Source: Bacteroidota bacterium
GTDB taxonomy: Bacteria; Bacteroidota; Bacteroidia; Chitinophagales; Saprospiraceae
Assembly (NCBI GenBank): GCA_017858735.1
Contig: JAFMBH010000015.1
Coordinates: forward strand, 1 to 59,248
Direction of reading: 5' to 3'
DNA: 59,248 nt
This document shows positions 17,072-24,742 of the stretch, piece after piece; within the stretch, counting starts at the first letter, position 1, and each line of letters opens with the position of its first letter. A program made the translations under genes and the position numbers. The notes beneath the pieces were generated by a model that saw only the letters and a program-made list of their open reading frames with translations, made no database searches and had not been told where the DNA came from.

Positions 17072-18040
17072 TTATAAATTTCTTGGATTGTAAATAATTG
17101 GCGGCAAAATTCCCTTACCTAATTTTTGGTTTATGGTATATCTCACCATTACCTCATGGCTTCCCGTGGTTGCTGTCCTTAAGGTTGATAACGGAATGGT
17201 ATAAGTATAATAAAATGAAATATTTTCAGCAATTTGAACACCAGCCATAGTCATGAGTCCATCCAGTGTGTTTGGGCTAAACCCTCTTAACCCTGCTCCT
17301 AAGGTGAATTTTTCCCTGATATTTCCCAATACGTAGCTGTCAAGCTGCAAACTTCCCATCACATATCTCATGATAATGCCAGGCTGAATAATTAATTGTG
17401 TAGTTAAAGGTATAAAGGCTTTAGAAGAAAAGGTATAATGTGGTTGTAGGGTTATGCCAAAATCACCTTGATTGAGAGATATTGGTAATATATTTGATGC
17501 AGAAAAACCTGCCTCAAAAAAGTTTGTTTTTAAATATATTCCTCCGTCGTAACTCATTCCACTTAAAGCAATATCTCCATTGGGTAAAAGATTGTCCTGA
17601 TGATCAATGCTGGTTGAACTATAATTTCCATCGGGCGTTCGCAGAATACCTCCATTTAAACTATATCTTTGGTTTCCAACACCAACTCCTATCGATAGCG
17701 TGCTATTTTTACTTAAACTTCTTGAATAACTCCAGTTTAGGCCAAGGGATATTTGCCGGCTTGCACCAAATTGATCTTCCTGTATTTTTATACCTATTCC
17801 GCTTCCTAAGGCAGGTATGGGCGCATCTACCAAAAAATAGCGGGAAGACGGATTGCCAGGTATTTTTATCCATTGATCCCGAAAGCTTCCCTGTATCGTT
17901 ATTTTATCGTCTAAACCTGTATAGGCCGGATTATATTGGAAAGGACTGAAAATAATTAAAGAATATGGATCTACCTGTTGACTTACGCTTCTGTAAGTCA
18001 TCATGATAAAACTAATAAATAAAATATTCCTGAGGTTCAT
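17072..18040 (-). CDS. PorP/SprF-like type IX secretion membrane protein
   Basis: A 322-residue outer-membrane beta-barrel protein of the PorP/SprF family. After a signal peptide (MNLRNILFISFIMM, cleaved after SVSQ) comes the family hallmark QVDPYSLIIFSPFQYNPAYTGLDD and then GSFRDQWIKIPGNPSSRYF, followed by alternating amphipathic strands up to the C terminus. The ATG at 18040 was preferred to an upstream TTG because the signal peptide starts there. SprF/PorP proteins tie secreted adhesins or the periplasmic ring to the outer membrane. It precedes gldK on the same strand, the order porP-K-L-M-N known from Porphyromonas, but gldK has its own promoter in the 179-base gap. Confidence 0.9.
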   Translation of the reverse strand: MNLRNILFISFIMMTYRSVSQQVDPYSLIIFSPFQYNPAYTGLDDKITIQGSFRDQWIKIPGNPSSRYFLVDAPIPALGSGIGIKIQEDQFGASRQISLGLNWSYSRSLSKNSTLSIGVGVGNQRYSLNGGILRTPDGNYSSTSIDHQDNLLPNGDIALSGMSYDGGIYLKTNFFEAGFSASNILPISLNQGDFGITLQPHYTFSSKAFIPLTTQLIIQPGIIMRYVMGSLQLDSYVLGNIREKFTLGAGLRGFSPNTLDGLMTMAGVQIAENISFYYTYTIPLSTLRTATTGSHEVMVRYTINQKLGKGILPPIIYNPRNL

Positions 18041-18151
18041 CCTTGAAATTTTATTCAAAATACAAAATTTTACTTCGCTATGTATGTGTAAATGTTTTTT
18101 TTACAAAATGGTTTTTGTTTTAAGCGGTTAATTATTTTTGAAATGCAATAG

Positions 18152-18182
18152 AAAACTTATGTCGGACGTCCGGATAAGTTTT
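18152..18182. repeat. Near-perfect 31-base inverted repeat
   Basis: AAAACTTAT and CGGAC are mirrored by GTCCG and ATAAGTTTT around a central CGGAC/GTCCG dyad. Read from manA it is followed by TTTTC and may act as its terminator. Weaker outer arms (GCAATA at 18145, TATTGC ending 18196) extend the symmetry. Confidence 0.6.
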
Positions 18183-18199
18183 TAAAAGTTTATTGCTTC

Positions 18200-19414
18200 T
18201 TAAGATTGTGGGATACCCGCTTTAAATAAAACGGCGGTTTCCCCCCCCTTTTGTTGCAAATCTATTGGAGTATTGTGTGGAACGAAAAGGGCTTCACCCG
18301 AAGTTATAGTTATGGTATTTTCTGTCTTAATACAAATGCTACCAAGGAGACATAATATAATGGTCGGACCTGCTGATGGAGATATGCGTAATTCATTCCC
18401 TTTCTCCAACTCATATTCCTTAAGCTCGAAATCGGAAGAGGGAATGATAAATCTTTTTTCCTTTTGATCAATAATTACAGGTTTTAGAATGTTTGGTAGG
18501 GTAGGATGGAAGTCTAAATGATCAAGAAGTAGTGGAATATCCATGTATTTGTCAGTTAATCCTCCTCTGAATACATTATCAGAATTGACCATTAATTCGA
18601 TATTAGCGCCTTCCAGGTAAGCATGTAAAAGCCCTGAATCCTGAAAAATAGCCTCTCCGGGTTGAAGATGAACTATATTCATTACATAAATCGAAAAAAT
18701 GCCTCTATCCAAATGTCCGTCCTCCCGGGTAAAATCATGGAAGGCCTTTTTTGCCCAAAAATCAGGAGAAATTTTATTCAGTGATGCGTCGGGTTTATCA
18801 AGCAGCGATTTTTTTAAAGGAGCTAATATTATATCTACCTCGGTTTGGGGCAGTTCCATCCATTTTTGATACCCTTTTTTAATACCTTCCGTTTTAAAAG
18901 AGGATGAAAATTCCTTTAATGAAGGAATTTTGTCTAACTGTTCAGCTGCTTTTTCGGCGGGTAAAAATCCATGTAAAAGCCAAAACGGTGACAGTGCGAC
19001 CATCATTTCAGGTTTAGGGTTCTGATCTTTGAAAACCCTCTGAGGAGCATTTAATGGAATTTGTCTGTTATTTTCATCATTGAAACCTTTAATAGCTGCC
19101 TCTTTTGATGGGTGGGCCTGAATAGAAAGCATTTTGTGAACATCCAGAATCTTCAGTAAAAAGGGCATGCGCCCCCCATCTTTTATATATGTTTTTTCGC
19201 CTAAGAGAGAGGAGGGATTCAAATCGATGAATTGCCTCAGATTCTCTTCTTTTTGCTGGTTATGCATAAGAGGAGAGGTTCCTCCAGCATGATCCCCAAA
19301 CCAAAGTTCCGCGAAGGGCTTTCTTTCATTATTATCTATTGATAATATTGAGGGTAGAAAATGATACCCACCCCAGGCGTAATGTTGAACAAAACCTTTA
19401 ATCCGTTTTATCAT
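18200..19414 (-). CDS. manA: Mannose-6-phosphate isomerase, class I
   Basis: A 404-residue cytoplasmic zinc enzyme interconverting mannose-6-phosphate and fructose-6-phosphate, feeding GDP-mannose and surface glycans. Visible marks are IKGFVQHYAWGGYHFLPS at the start, ELWFGDHAGGTSPL, the metal-binding SIQAHPSKEAAIKGF near residue 101 and the KPEMMVALSPFWLLHGF segment near residue 140; the later EAIFQDSGLLHAYLEGANIE supplies further metal and active-site residues. The C-terminal cupin ends in EALFVPHNTPI. The ATG at 19414 was chosen: 27 codons upstream of it are in frame but overlap the promoter region of the divergent ruvX and encode no family sequence. Confidence 0.93.
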   Translation of the reverse strand: MIKRIKGFVQHYAWGGYHFLPSILSIDNNERKPFAELWFGDHAGGTSPLMHNQQKEENLRQFIDLNPSSLLGEKTYIKDGGRMPFLLKILDVHKMLSIQAHPSKEAAIKGFNDENNRQIPLNAPQRVFKDQNPKPEMMVALSPFWLLHGFLPAEKAAEQLDKIPSLKEFSSSFKTEGIKKGYQKWMELPQTEVDIILAPLKKSLLDKPDASLNKISPDFWAKKAFHDFTREDGHLDRGIFSIYVMNIVHLQPGEAIFQDSGLLHAYLEGANIELMVNSDNVFRGGLTDKYMDIPLLLDHLDFHPTLPNILKPVIIDQKEKRFIIPSSDFELKEYELEKGNELRISPSAGPTIILCLLGSICIKTENTITITSGEALFVPHNTPIDLQQKGGETAVLFKAGIPQS

Positions 19415-19452
19415 ATTGATATTTTTTGCATTCAAATTTGCTATAAATTCGT

Positions 19453-19460
19453 TAAATTTG
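19453..19460 (+). promoter_or_regulatory. Candidate -7 element for ruvX
   Basis: TAAATTTG is an exact TAnnTTTG match 15 bases before the TTG start of ruvX. The nearest suitable TTG upstream (19426-19428) gives a 24-base spacer. Confidence 0.45.
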
Positions 19461-19475
19461 CGAAAATTATTTGAA

Positions 19476-19928
19476 TTGGCTAGAATTATTGGCATTGATT
19501 ATGGATCAAAAAGGGTTGGTATGGCAGTAACTGATCCTTTACAGATTATTTCGTCGAGTCTGTGTACGTTGACCACCGAGGGTTTTTTAGCCTTTTTGTC
19601 TAACTATATTTTATCTGAAGAAGTTGAAGCCATCGTTATAGGAGAGCCATTTTACCCCGATGGTAATCCAGCACAAACGCATGCCGAAATAATGTTCATT
19701 GGAAAAAAGATACAACAGCTTTTTCCAACCATACCTGTGTTTCTTCAAGATGAACGATTCAGTTCCGTGGAAGCGAAAGATACTATTTTGGCCAGCGGTA
19801 TTGGTAAGAAGAAAAGAAGAGATAAGGGTATGGTTGACAGGGTTGCGGCTGCTATTATTTTAGATGCTTTCATGGAAAGGAAAAGAAATGTTTTTTCTAT
19901 TAATAAACCCACTCCTGCCTTTTTATAA
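19476..19928 (+). CDS. ruvX: Putative Holliday-junction resolvase RuvX/YqgF
   Basis: A 150-residue RNase H-fold nuclease of the YqgF family, which acts in 16S rRNA 5' maturation and/or as a Holliday-junction resolvase. Motifs are LARIIGIDYGSKRVGMAVTD at the N terminus (first catalytic aspartate), AIVIGEPFYPDGNPAQTHAE near residue 52 and FLQDERFSSVEAKDTI near residue 90 with the second acidic residue. The usual start MxRIIGIDYG coincides here with a TTG at 19476; the longer in-frame reading upstream would run through the -7 element. It heads a unit with the deformylase gene 23 bases downstream. Confidence 0.9.
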   Translation: MARIIGIDYGSKRVGMAVTDPLQIISSSLCTLTTEGFLAFLSNYILSEEVEAIVIGEPFYPDGNPAQTHAEIMFIGKKIQQLFPTIPVFLQDERFSSVEAKDTILASGIGKKKRRDKGMVDRVAAAIILDAFMERKRNVFSINKPTPAFL

Positions 19929-19951
19929 AAATAAATTTATTCTTAACGACT

Positions 19952-20515
19952 ATGATTTTACCTGTATTTGCCTTTGGCCAACCGGTGCTGAACAAAAAAG
20001 CTGAACCTATAACAAAGGATTATCCTGAACTTAAAGAAATTATTGAGAATATGTGGGAAACCATGTATGAAGCATCAGGTATTGGATTGGCTGCCCCCCA
20101 AATAGGTAAACCGATTAGATTGTTTATCGTGGATACCAAGCAGATGAAAGACAAAAAAAAGGAGGAAAGTCAAACGGGAATAAAAACCGTGTTTATAAAT
20201 CCGGTGATCATCGAAGAGTTTGGAAATTCCTGGTCTTATGAGGAAGGTTGTTTGAGTATTCCCGATGTAAGAGGCGAGGTGGAAAGAAAGTCAGGGGTGA
20301 AAATTAGTTATCTTGACGAAAATTTTGAATCTAAAGTCGATGTATTTGAAGGTATGGAAGCACGTGTTATTCAGCATGAATACGACCATATTGAAGGTAA
20401 ACTATTTGTGGAATATCTATCGCCTGCCCGAAAAATAATTTTACGGGGAAAATTGGAGAATATCAAAAAGGGAAAGGTGAGTTGTGATTATAAGATGAGG
20501 TTTGTGGTAAAATAA
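19952..20515 (+). CDS. def: Peptide deformylase
   Basis: A 187-residue metalloenzyme that removes the N-formyl group from nascent proteins. All three active-site motifs are intact: GIGLAAPQIG near residue 43, EEGCLSIPD near residue 92 with the metal-binding cysteine, and QHEYDHIEGKLF near residue 131 with two metal histidines and the catalytic glutamate. The start MILPVFAFGQPVLNKKAEPI is the normal one for the Bacteroidota enzymes. It is co-transcribed behind ruvX, an arrangement frequent in this phylum. Confidence 0.96.
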   Translation: MILPVFAFGQPVLNKKAEPITKDYPELKEIIENMWETMYEASGIGLAAPQIGKPIRLFIVDTKQMKDKKKEESQTGIKTVFINPVIIEEFGNSWSYEEGCLSIPDVRGEVERKSGVKISYLDENFESKVDVFEGMEARVIQHEYDHIEGKLFVEYLSPARKIILRGKLENIKKGKVSCDYKMRFVVK

Positions 20516-20520
20516 TTCCC

Positions 20521-21117
20521 TCATTTTCTTCCAAAATCAGCAGGAATTTCTCCCCAGTTTTCTGTTTCCCACTTAATAAGTGGGTTTTTCCAGGTGTTAT
20601 TCTTCAGCCAATCTTCGGCTCTCTCAATGGTTTCGAATAATTCTGCCGTTTCCTTGTTCCTAACTAAGGTTGTTTTACATGTTTTGTTTTTAATCCACTT
20701 AAGTGCATTTACTGAATCGGAATAAATGGGTAGGTCGCTATTATTTTTCTTTAAGAAAGCCAATCCATGAACCAAAGCCAGAAATTCACCTATATTATTT
20801 GTACCAAGACTGTATTTTTTGTGAAAAAGGACTTCTTTAGTATGCGTATCAACGCCTTGATATTCCATAACTCCAGGATTTCCACTACAGGCGGCGTCAA
20901 CAGAGATACTTGGGGTAATGATGTCTGTTTTTTTCGGCGTTACAGTTGTTTTTGATCCTTGCCCTGTTGAAAAAGCTCTTTCAGCTTCACCCAGAGAGGG
21001 GAAACTTTTAAATGCGGCACCGTCAAATCCATCAACCATCTTTTTACAAATACTCCATTCTTTGTATATTCCTGGTTTTCTTCCTTTCCAGACGACATAA
21101 TACTTCCCCTTTGCCAT
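20521..21117 (-). CDS. Viroplasmin / RNase H family protein
   Basis: A 198-residue protein with two domains. Residues 1-45 form the viroplasmin-like (RNase H1 N-terminal) RNA/DNA-hybrid-binding module: KYYVVWKGRKPGIYKEWSIC followed by FKSFPSLGEAERAF. Residues 65-198 are an RNase H domain with its acidic set: SVDAACSGNPG, TNNIGEFLALVHGL, PIYSDSVNALKWIKNK and the final EIPADFGRK. It should cut RNA in RNA-DNA hybrids. The ATG at 21117 was chosen because the module begins there; more than 100 codons upstream are open but overlap tatD on the other strand and are not protein-like. It converges on def with a 5-base gap. Confidence 0.92.
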   Translation of the reverse strand: MAKGKYYVVWKGRKPGIYKEWSICKKMVDGFDGAAFKSFPSLGEAERAFSTGQGSKTTVTPKKTDIITPSISVDAACSGNPGVMEYQGVDTHTKEVLFHKKYSLGTNNIGEFLALVHGLAFLKKNNSDLPIYSDSVNALKWIKNKTCKTTLVRNKETAELFETIERAEDWLKNNTWKNPLIKWETENWGEIPADFGRK

Positions 21118-21253
21118 AGATATTTTTTTTACAAAGGGACAAAAAATTGAGGAAAATAAGAAAGTCGAAACAATAAAATTAAAAGAATGGTTTTTTAAGC
21201 TGACATCTGACAGTTTAGAAATGAAAAGTTTAATATTTGCAAAAAAATTAAAA

Positions 21254-22024
21254 ATGGAGTTAATTGACACCCACGCCCACCTATATGATAAGACATACGA
21301 TGCTGACAGGGCAGACATGTTACAAAGAGCGAAAGAATCGGGCGTTACGCTCATATTGATTCCCAATGTAGATATTGATACCATTGCTCCCATGATACAA
21401 CTTGAGAGGGAAAGCGAAGGGTATTGTAAACCGATGATCGGCATTCATCCCTGTTCTATTGATTCAGATTATAAATCACAATTAAATGTTGCGATGAAGT
21501 GGTTGGAAAAACATCCTTTTTTTGGCATAGGTGAAATAGGCTTAGATTTTTTCTGGGACAAAACCTTTAAAAAAGAGCAGGAAGATGCCTTTCTTGAGCA
21601 ATGTAAATGGGCTAAAGCAATGGATTTACCTGTTAGTATCCATTCGAGAAATGCTACAGATGAGGCAATATATTTACTTGAAAGGGCAAATTTAGGCATT
21701 GACGGTGTTTTTCATTGTTTTTCAGGCAGTGTAGAACAGGCCAGAAGAATAAAAAATTTAGGGTTAAGTATGGGAATTGGCGGTGTTTCAACATATAAAA
21801 ATGTAAAAATAGGGGAGGTAATTGAAGAAATAGGATTAGATCATTTTGTATTTGAAACCGATGCTCCCTATTTATCGCCCGTTCCAAAGAGAGGAAAAAG
21901 AAACGAATCTGCTTATTTGACCTTTATTTTAGAAAAAATATCAGATGACCTAAAAGTGAGTGCTGCAGCCATAAGTGAGGCATTTTCTAATAATTCAAAA
22001 AGGATTTTTAATAAATGTTTTTGA
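21254..22024 (+). CDS. tatD: TatD-family metal-dependent DNase
   Basis: A 256-residue TIM-barrel hydrolase. Metal and family motifs are MELIDTHAHLYD at the start, IGIHPCSID near residue 65, FGIGEIGLDFFWDK near 92, PVSIHSRNATDEAI near 128, GVFHCFSGSVEQA near 154 and FVFETDAPYLSPVP near 200. Homologues are 3'-5' exonucleases acting in DNA repair or RNA turnover and sometimes D-aminoacyl-tRNA hydrolysis. The start at 21254 begins right at the first metal motif; the in-frame ATG at 21221 lies in the likely promoter. It is divergent from the RNase H-like gene and followed by tRNA-Ser. Confidence 0.92.
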   Translation: MELIDTHAHLYDKTYDADRADMLQRAKESGVTLILIPNVDIDTIAPMIQLERESEGYCKPMIGIHPCSIDSDYKSQLNVAMKWLEKHPFFGIGEIGLDFFWDKTFKKEQEDAFLEQCKWAKAMDLPVSIHSRNATDEAIYLLERANLGIDGVFHCFSGSVEQARRIKNLGLSMGIGGVSTYKNVKIGEVIEEIGLDHFVFETDAPYLSPVPKRGKRNESAYLTFILEKISDDLKVSAAAISEAFSNNSKRIFNKCF

Positions 22025-22117
22025 AAATCTGTTTTTTTTTTGCCTAATTGCTTGTTTTCAATTCATGTTTGATTATTTTTGTCAGGTGCGGGGATAACAT
22101 CTAGTATCTTGCTCTAG

Positions 22118-22204
22118 GGAGAGGTGCTCGAGTGGTTGAAGAGGCACGCCTGGAAAGCGTGTATACCTTTGCGGGTATCGAGGGTTCGAATCCCTCTCTC
22201 TCCG
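22118..22204 (+). tRNA. tRNA-Ser (GGA anticodon)
   Basis: An 87-base class II tRNA. The acceptor stem GGAGAGG pairs with TCTCTCC, the D arm contains GCTCGAGTGGTTGAAGAGGC, and the anticodon loop CTGGAAA places GGA at 22152-22154. A long variable arm (TATACCTTTGCGGGTATC) precedes the T arm GAGGG-TTCGAAT-CCCTC. The discriminator base is G and the 3' CCA is not encoded. A weak promoter (TTG at 22079, TATCTTGC at 22105) lies upstream. Confidence 0.97.
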
Positions 22205-22222
22205 CTTTATTTTGTTAAATTT

Positions 22223-22230
22223 TATTTTTG
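22223..22230 (+). promoter_or_regulatory. Candidate -7 element for the ExbB operon
   Basis: TATTTTTG matches TAnnTTTG and lies 29 bases before the ATG at 22260, between the tRNA and the ExbB-like gene. No TTG at the usual -33 spacing, so processing from a tRNA read-through transcript is an alternative. Confidence 0.4.
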
Positions 22231-22259
22231 GAAAACAAACGTTAAAAACCTTATTGATT

Positions 22260-23093
22260 ATGCGAAATTTGTTTGTTCTATTGCTTATTCTAGGATTGGC
22301 CTCATTCGCCCCGAATAATGCAGTGTTTGCGCAAGACGCCACCGCTACTGAAAGTACTGAACAAGCTGCACCTGCAGAAGAAGCTGCGCCAGCTGAAGAG
22401 GCTGCACCGGTGGAAGAGGCTGCACCTGTAGCTGCTGAGGAAGCTGTTGTTGAAGTTAGTGGTTACCAATTGCTTAAAAAGTATTTCATCGATGGTGACT
22501 GGCGTTTCATGAGTATCATTTTATTCCCATTAATTTTGGGTTTGGCTTTCTGTATTGAGCGTGTGATCACGTTGAATATAGCATCGATCAATACCGATAA
22601 ATTATTAGGTAGAATCAATGATAAGCTGAAAGGAGGAGATGTAAATGGTGCTATGGATGTTTGTAAAGCAACTCCTGGCCCAACAGCAAGTATCCTTTAT
22701 GAGGGTCTGAAAAACAGACATAATGGACCTGAAGGCGTTGAAAAATCTATCGTTTCTTACGGAAGTGTTCAAATGGGTCTTTTGGAAAATGGTCTGATCT
22801 GGATTTCTTTATTTATCGCTCTTGCACCGATGCTTGGATTCATGGGTACGGTAATCGGTATGGTTCAGGCTTTTGATCGTATTGAGCAAGTAGGTGATTT
22901 ATCTCCTTCTGTCGTTGCCGGTGGTATCAAGGTGGCCCTTTTAACTACGGTATTCGGTCTTATTGTAGCCATTATTCTTCAAATATTTTATAATTATATC
23001 GTTTCTAAAATAGACGGTATCGTTAATAAAATGGAAGATGCTTCTATTGGTTTGTTAGATATTATGACAGAAAACAATATTTTCAAAAAATAA
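22260..23093 (+). CDS. MotA/TolQ/ExbB proton channel protein
   Basis: A 277-residue inner-membrane protein. It starts with a cleavable-type signal (MRNLFVLLLILGLASFAP, then NAVFAQD), followed by about 40 residues of Ala/Pro/Glu repeats (EEAAPAEEAAP type), then a membrane helix (FMSIILFPLILGLAFCIERV), a cytoplasmic loop and the two-helix TolQ core (ENGLIWISLFIALAPMLGFM with GTVIGMVQAFD, then GGIKVALLTTVFGLIVAIIL). ExbB pentamers with ExbD dimers turn proton flow into motion for TonB-dependent uptake. The exported Ala/Pro/Glu extension is unlike classical ExbB and is shared with Bacteroidota homologues. The start at 22260 is set by the signal sequence. Confidence 0.92.
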   Translation: MRNLFVLLLILGLASFAPNNAVFAQDATATESTEQAAPAEEAAPAEEAAPVEEAAPVAAEEAVVEVSGYQLLKKYFIDGDWRFMSIILFPLILGLAFCIERVITLNIASINTDKLLGRINDKLKGGDVNGAMDVCKATPGPTASILYEGLKNRHNGPEGVEKSIVSYGSVQMGLLENGLIWISLFIALAPMLGFMGTVIGMVQAFDRIEQVGDLSPSVVAGGIKVALLTTVFGLIVAIILQIFYNYIVSKIDGIVNKMEDASIGLLDIMTENNIFKK

Positions 23094-23106
23094 TTAATTC
23101 CACCCT

Positions 23107-23580
23107 ATGTATAAATATCTAGCCAAAAACGGGCAGGCATTAGCCTTCGGTGTGGGAGCTCTGATAACGGTGATTTTCTTTGCTATTGCAGCAGGTGGAT
23201 TGGAAGAGTTTTCTTCTCTTTCTATAGATGACCAGCGCCAAACCAATATTTTTGATTTTGGTCTAATGGCTTCTATAGCGTTAACTATCTTGTCAGTAGT
23301 TCTCCTTTTATTGTTTGGTGTTATTCAGGTAGCTTCTAATTTCAAAGGATCTGCAAAGGGTCTTATAGCACTTCTTGCATTAGCAGGTGTTTATTTTACC
23401 TCTATAGCTATGGCTCCAAGCGAAGTAACTGGTATTATGGCAGCCACTGTGGAAAAGGTTGGAGGGGTTTCTCCAGGAGCATTGAAATTCATCGGTGGTT
23501 CTATAACAACCTCTATAATTATCTCAGTGATTGCTATCGCAGCCTTTGTGTTAAGTGAGATTCGTAACTTCTTCAAATAA
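23107..23580 (+). CDS. Small polytopic membrane protein in ExbB/ExbD cluster
   Basis: A 157-residue protein of unknown function with about four hydrophobic helices: ALAFGVGALITVIFFAIAAG near residue 10, FGLMASIALTILSVVLLLLF near 55, LIALLALAGVYFTSIA near 88 and SITTSIIISVIAIAAFVLS near 130. There is no recognised domain. It lies 13 bases after the ExbB-like gene and 8 bases before the first exbD, so it is translated from the same message. A membrane protein in this position recurs in Bacteroidota ExbB-ExbD-ExbD clusters, suggesting a structural part of the channel complex; that is inference from position. Confidence 0.85.
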   Translation: MYKYLAKNGQALAFGVGALITVIFFAIAAGGLEEFSSLSIDDQRQTNIFDFGLMASIALTILSVVLLLLFGVIQVASNFKGSAKGLIALLALAGVYFTSIAMAPSEVTGIMAATVEKVGGVSPGALKFIGGSITTSIIISVIAIAAFVLSEIRNFFK

Positions 23581-23588
23581 TCTAGTCC

Positions 23589-24146
23589 ATGGCAAAAAAG
23601 AATTCCAGAGATAGAATGAGTAATGAAATCAATGCTGGCTCAATGGCCGATATTGCTTTCTTGTTGCTGATATTCTTCCTCGTTACTACAACCATTGTGG
23701 AGGACAAAGGTATCACTGTAAAATTGCCGCCCTGGTCTGAAGAAGATCCAGATATTACTAAGCTAAAAACAAGAAACGTTTTTGCTGTGCTTGTAAATGC
23801 CCAAAATGATTTGCTCGTAAGAGGAGAATCAATGGATATTGCCTCGCTCAGAGAAAAAACAAAAGAGTTTATCACGAATCCTGCCAAAAGGGAGGATCTT
23901 GCGGAAATACCTACTAAAGCCATTATTACGCTTAAAAATGACAGAGGAACCAATTATGAGACCTATGTTAGTGTTTATAACGAGTTGAAGGCCGCTTATG
24001 ATGAACTCTGGGACGAGATGTGTCTTAGAAAATATGGCGTTAAATATAGTGATGATCTACCGCTCGCTTGGAGAAAGTCTATTAAAGATGAGATTCCAAT
24101 GGTATTATCTGAAGCTGAACCTACTAATTTTGGAGAAGAAAAATAA
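23589..24146 (+). CDS. ExbD/TolR biopolymer transport protein (first copy)
   Basis: A 185-residue ExbD/TolR protein. A short basic cytoplasmic start (MAKKNSRDRMSNEI) leads to the conserved NAGSMADIAFLLLIFFLVTT, whose aspartate is the proton-carrying residue. The rest is periplasmic (EDKGITVKLPPWSEEDPDIT, then FAVLVNAQNDLLVRGESMDI), with a longer C-terminal part than classical ExbD of about 140 residues. It works with the ExbB-like protein to energise outer-membrane transport. Position: third gene of the operon, 65 bases before the second exbD. Confidence 0.93.
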   Translation: MAKKNSRDRMSNEINAGSMADIAFLLLIFFLVTTTIVEDKGITVKLPPWSEEDPDITKLKTRNVFAVLVNAQNDLLVRGESMDIASLREKTKEFITNPAKREDLAEIPTKAIITLKNDRGTNYETYVSVYNELKAAYDELWDEMCLRKYGVKYSDDLPLAWRKSIKDEIPMVLSEAEPTNFGEEK

Positions 24147-24152
24147 TTAGAT

Positions 24153-24197
24153 TTGAACCTAACCGTTCAATCTCATTTTCCCACTTATTTGTGGGAA
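24153..24197 (+). promoter_or_regulatory. Two tandem hairpins between the exbD genes
   Basis: TTGAAC-N6-GTTCAA (24153-24170) is followed by TTCCCAC-N6-GTGGGAA (24178-24197) in the 65-base gap. Neither has a T tract. They could be RNA-processing or stability elements setting unequal expression of the two exbD genes. Confidence 0.4.
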
Positions 24198-24211
24198 CAA
24201 AATGATTAACT

Positions 24212-24679
24212 ATGTCTAAGTTTTCAAAAGGAAAAAAGAAATCCTCACCAGGCATTAACACAGCCTCTTTACCCGATATCGTTTTCATGTTGTTGTTCTT
24301 CTTCATGGTGGTTACAAAATTGCGTGATTCAGAATTGTTGGTGAAAGTTGCAACGCCTTTCGCTACACAACTTACCAAACTGGAGGACAAATCTTTAGTG
24401 AATTATCTTTATATTGGAAGGCCCGTAGAAAAGTATAGAGCTACCTACGGAACAAAACCAAGACTACAATTAGGAGATAAATTTGCAAATATCAATGAAA
24501 TTCCTATATTCTTGGAGCGCTTTCGCGTTAAAATCGCCGAAGTACAAAGATCGAAAATTACGACTTCACTAAGAGTAGACGGTCAGGTAACAATGGGTAT
24601 TGTTCAGGATGTAAAAACTGAACTAAGAAAGGCAAGCCAACTTAAAATAAATTACTCAGCTAAGAAAAAACCTGAATAA
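24212..24679 (+). CDS. ExbD/TolR biopolymer transport protein (second copy)
   Basis: A 155-residue ExbD/TolR protein. Basic start (MSKFSKGKKKSSPG), then the membrane helix INTASLPDIVFMLLFFFMVV with the proton-carrying aspartate in LPDIVF, and a periplasmic domain (SELLVKVATPFATQL, RSKITTSLRVDGQVTMGIVQ). It differs clearly from the first copy (SLPDIVF against SMADIAF), so the pair probably acts as an ExbD heterodimer. It is the last gene of the operon, followed by a terminator. Confidence 0.93.
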   Translation: MSKFSKGKKKSSPGINTASLPDIVFMLLFFFMVVTKLRDSELLVKVATPFATQLTKLEDKSLVNYLYIGRPVEKYRATYGTKPRLQLGDKFANINEIPIFLERFRVKIAEVQRSKITTSLRVDGQVTMGIVQDVKTELRKASQLKINYSAKKKPE

Positions 24680-24700
24680 TTTTTTACGGTAAATGTCTTA

Positions 24701-24739
24701 AAAGAGGCTGTCTAAGTAAATAGATAGCCTCTTTTTTTT
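24701..24739 (+). terminator. Intrinsic terminator of the ExbB/ExbD operon
   Basis: A 13-pair stem (AAGAGGCTGTCTA against TAGATAGCCTCTT, one G-T pair) with a 6-base loop is followed by eight T residues, 21 bases after the exbD stop. Confidence 0.92.
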
Positions 24740-24742
24740 GCT

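Noticed and set aside
20521..21444. Longer version of the RNase H-like protein
   Set aside because: The extra 109 codons overlap tatD on the other strand and precede the conserved start of the viroplasmin domain.
22082..22342. Short frames across the tRNA-Ser gene
   Set aside because: They translate a folded tRNA and the signal-peptide start of the ExbB-like gene; the tRNA explains the sequence.
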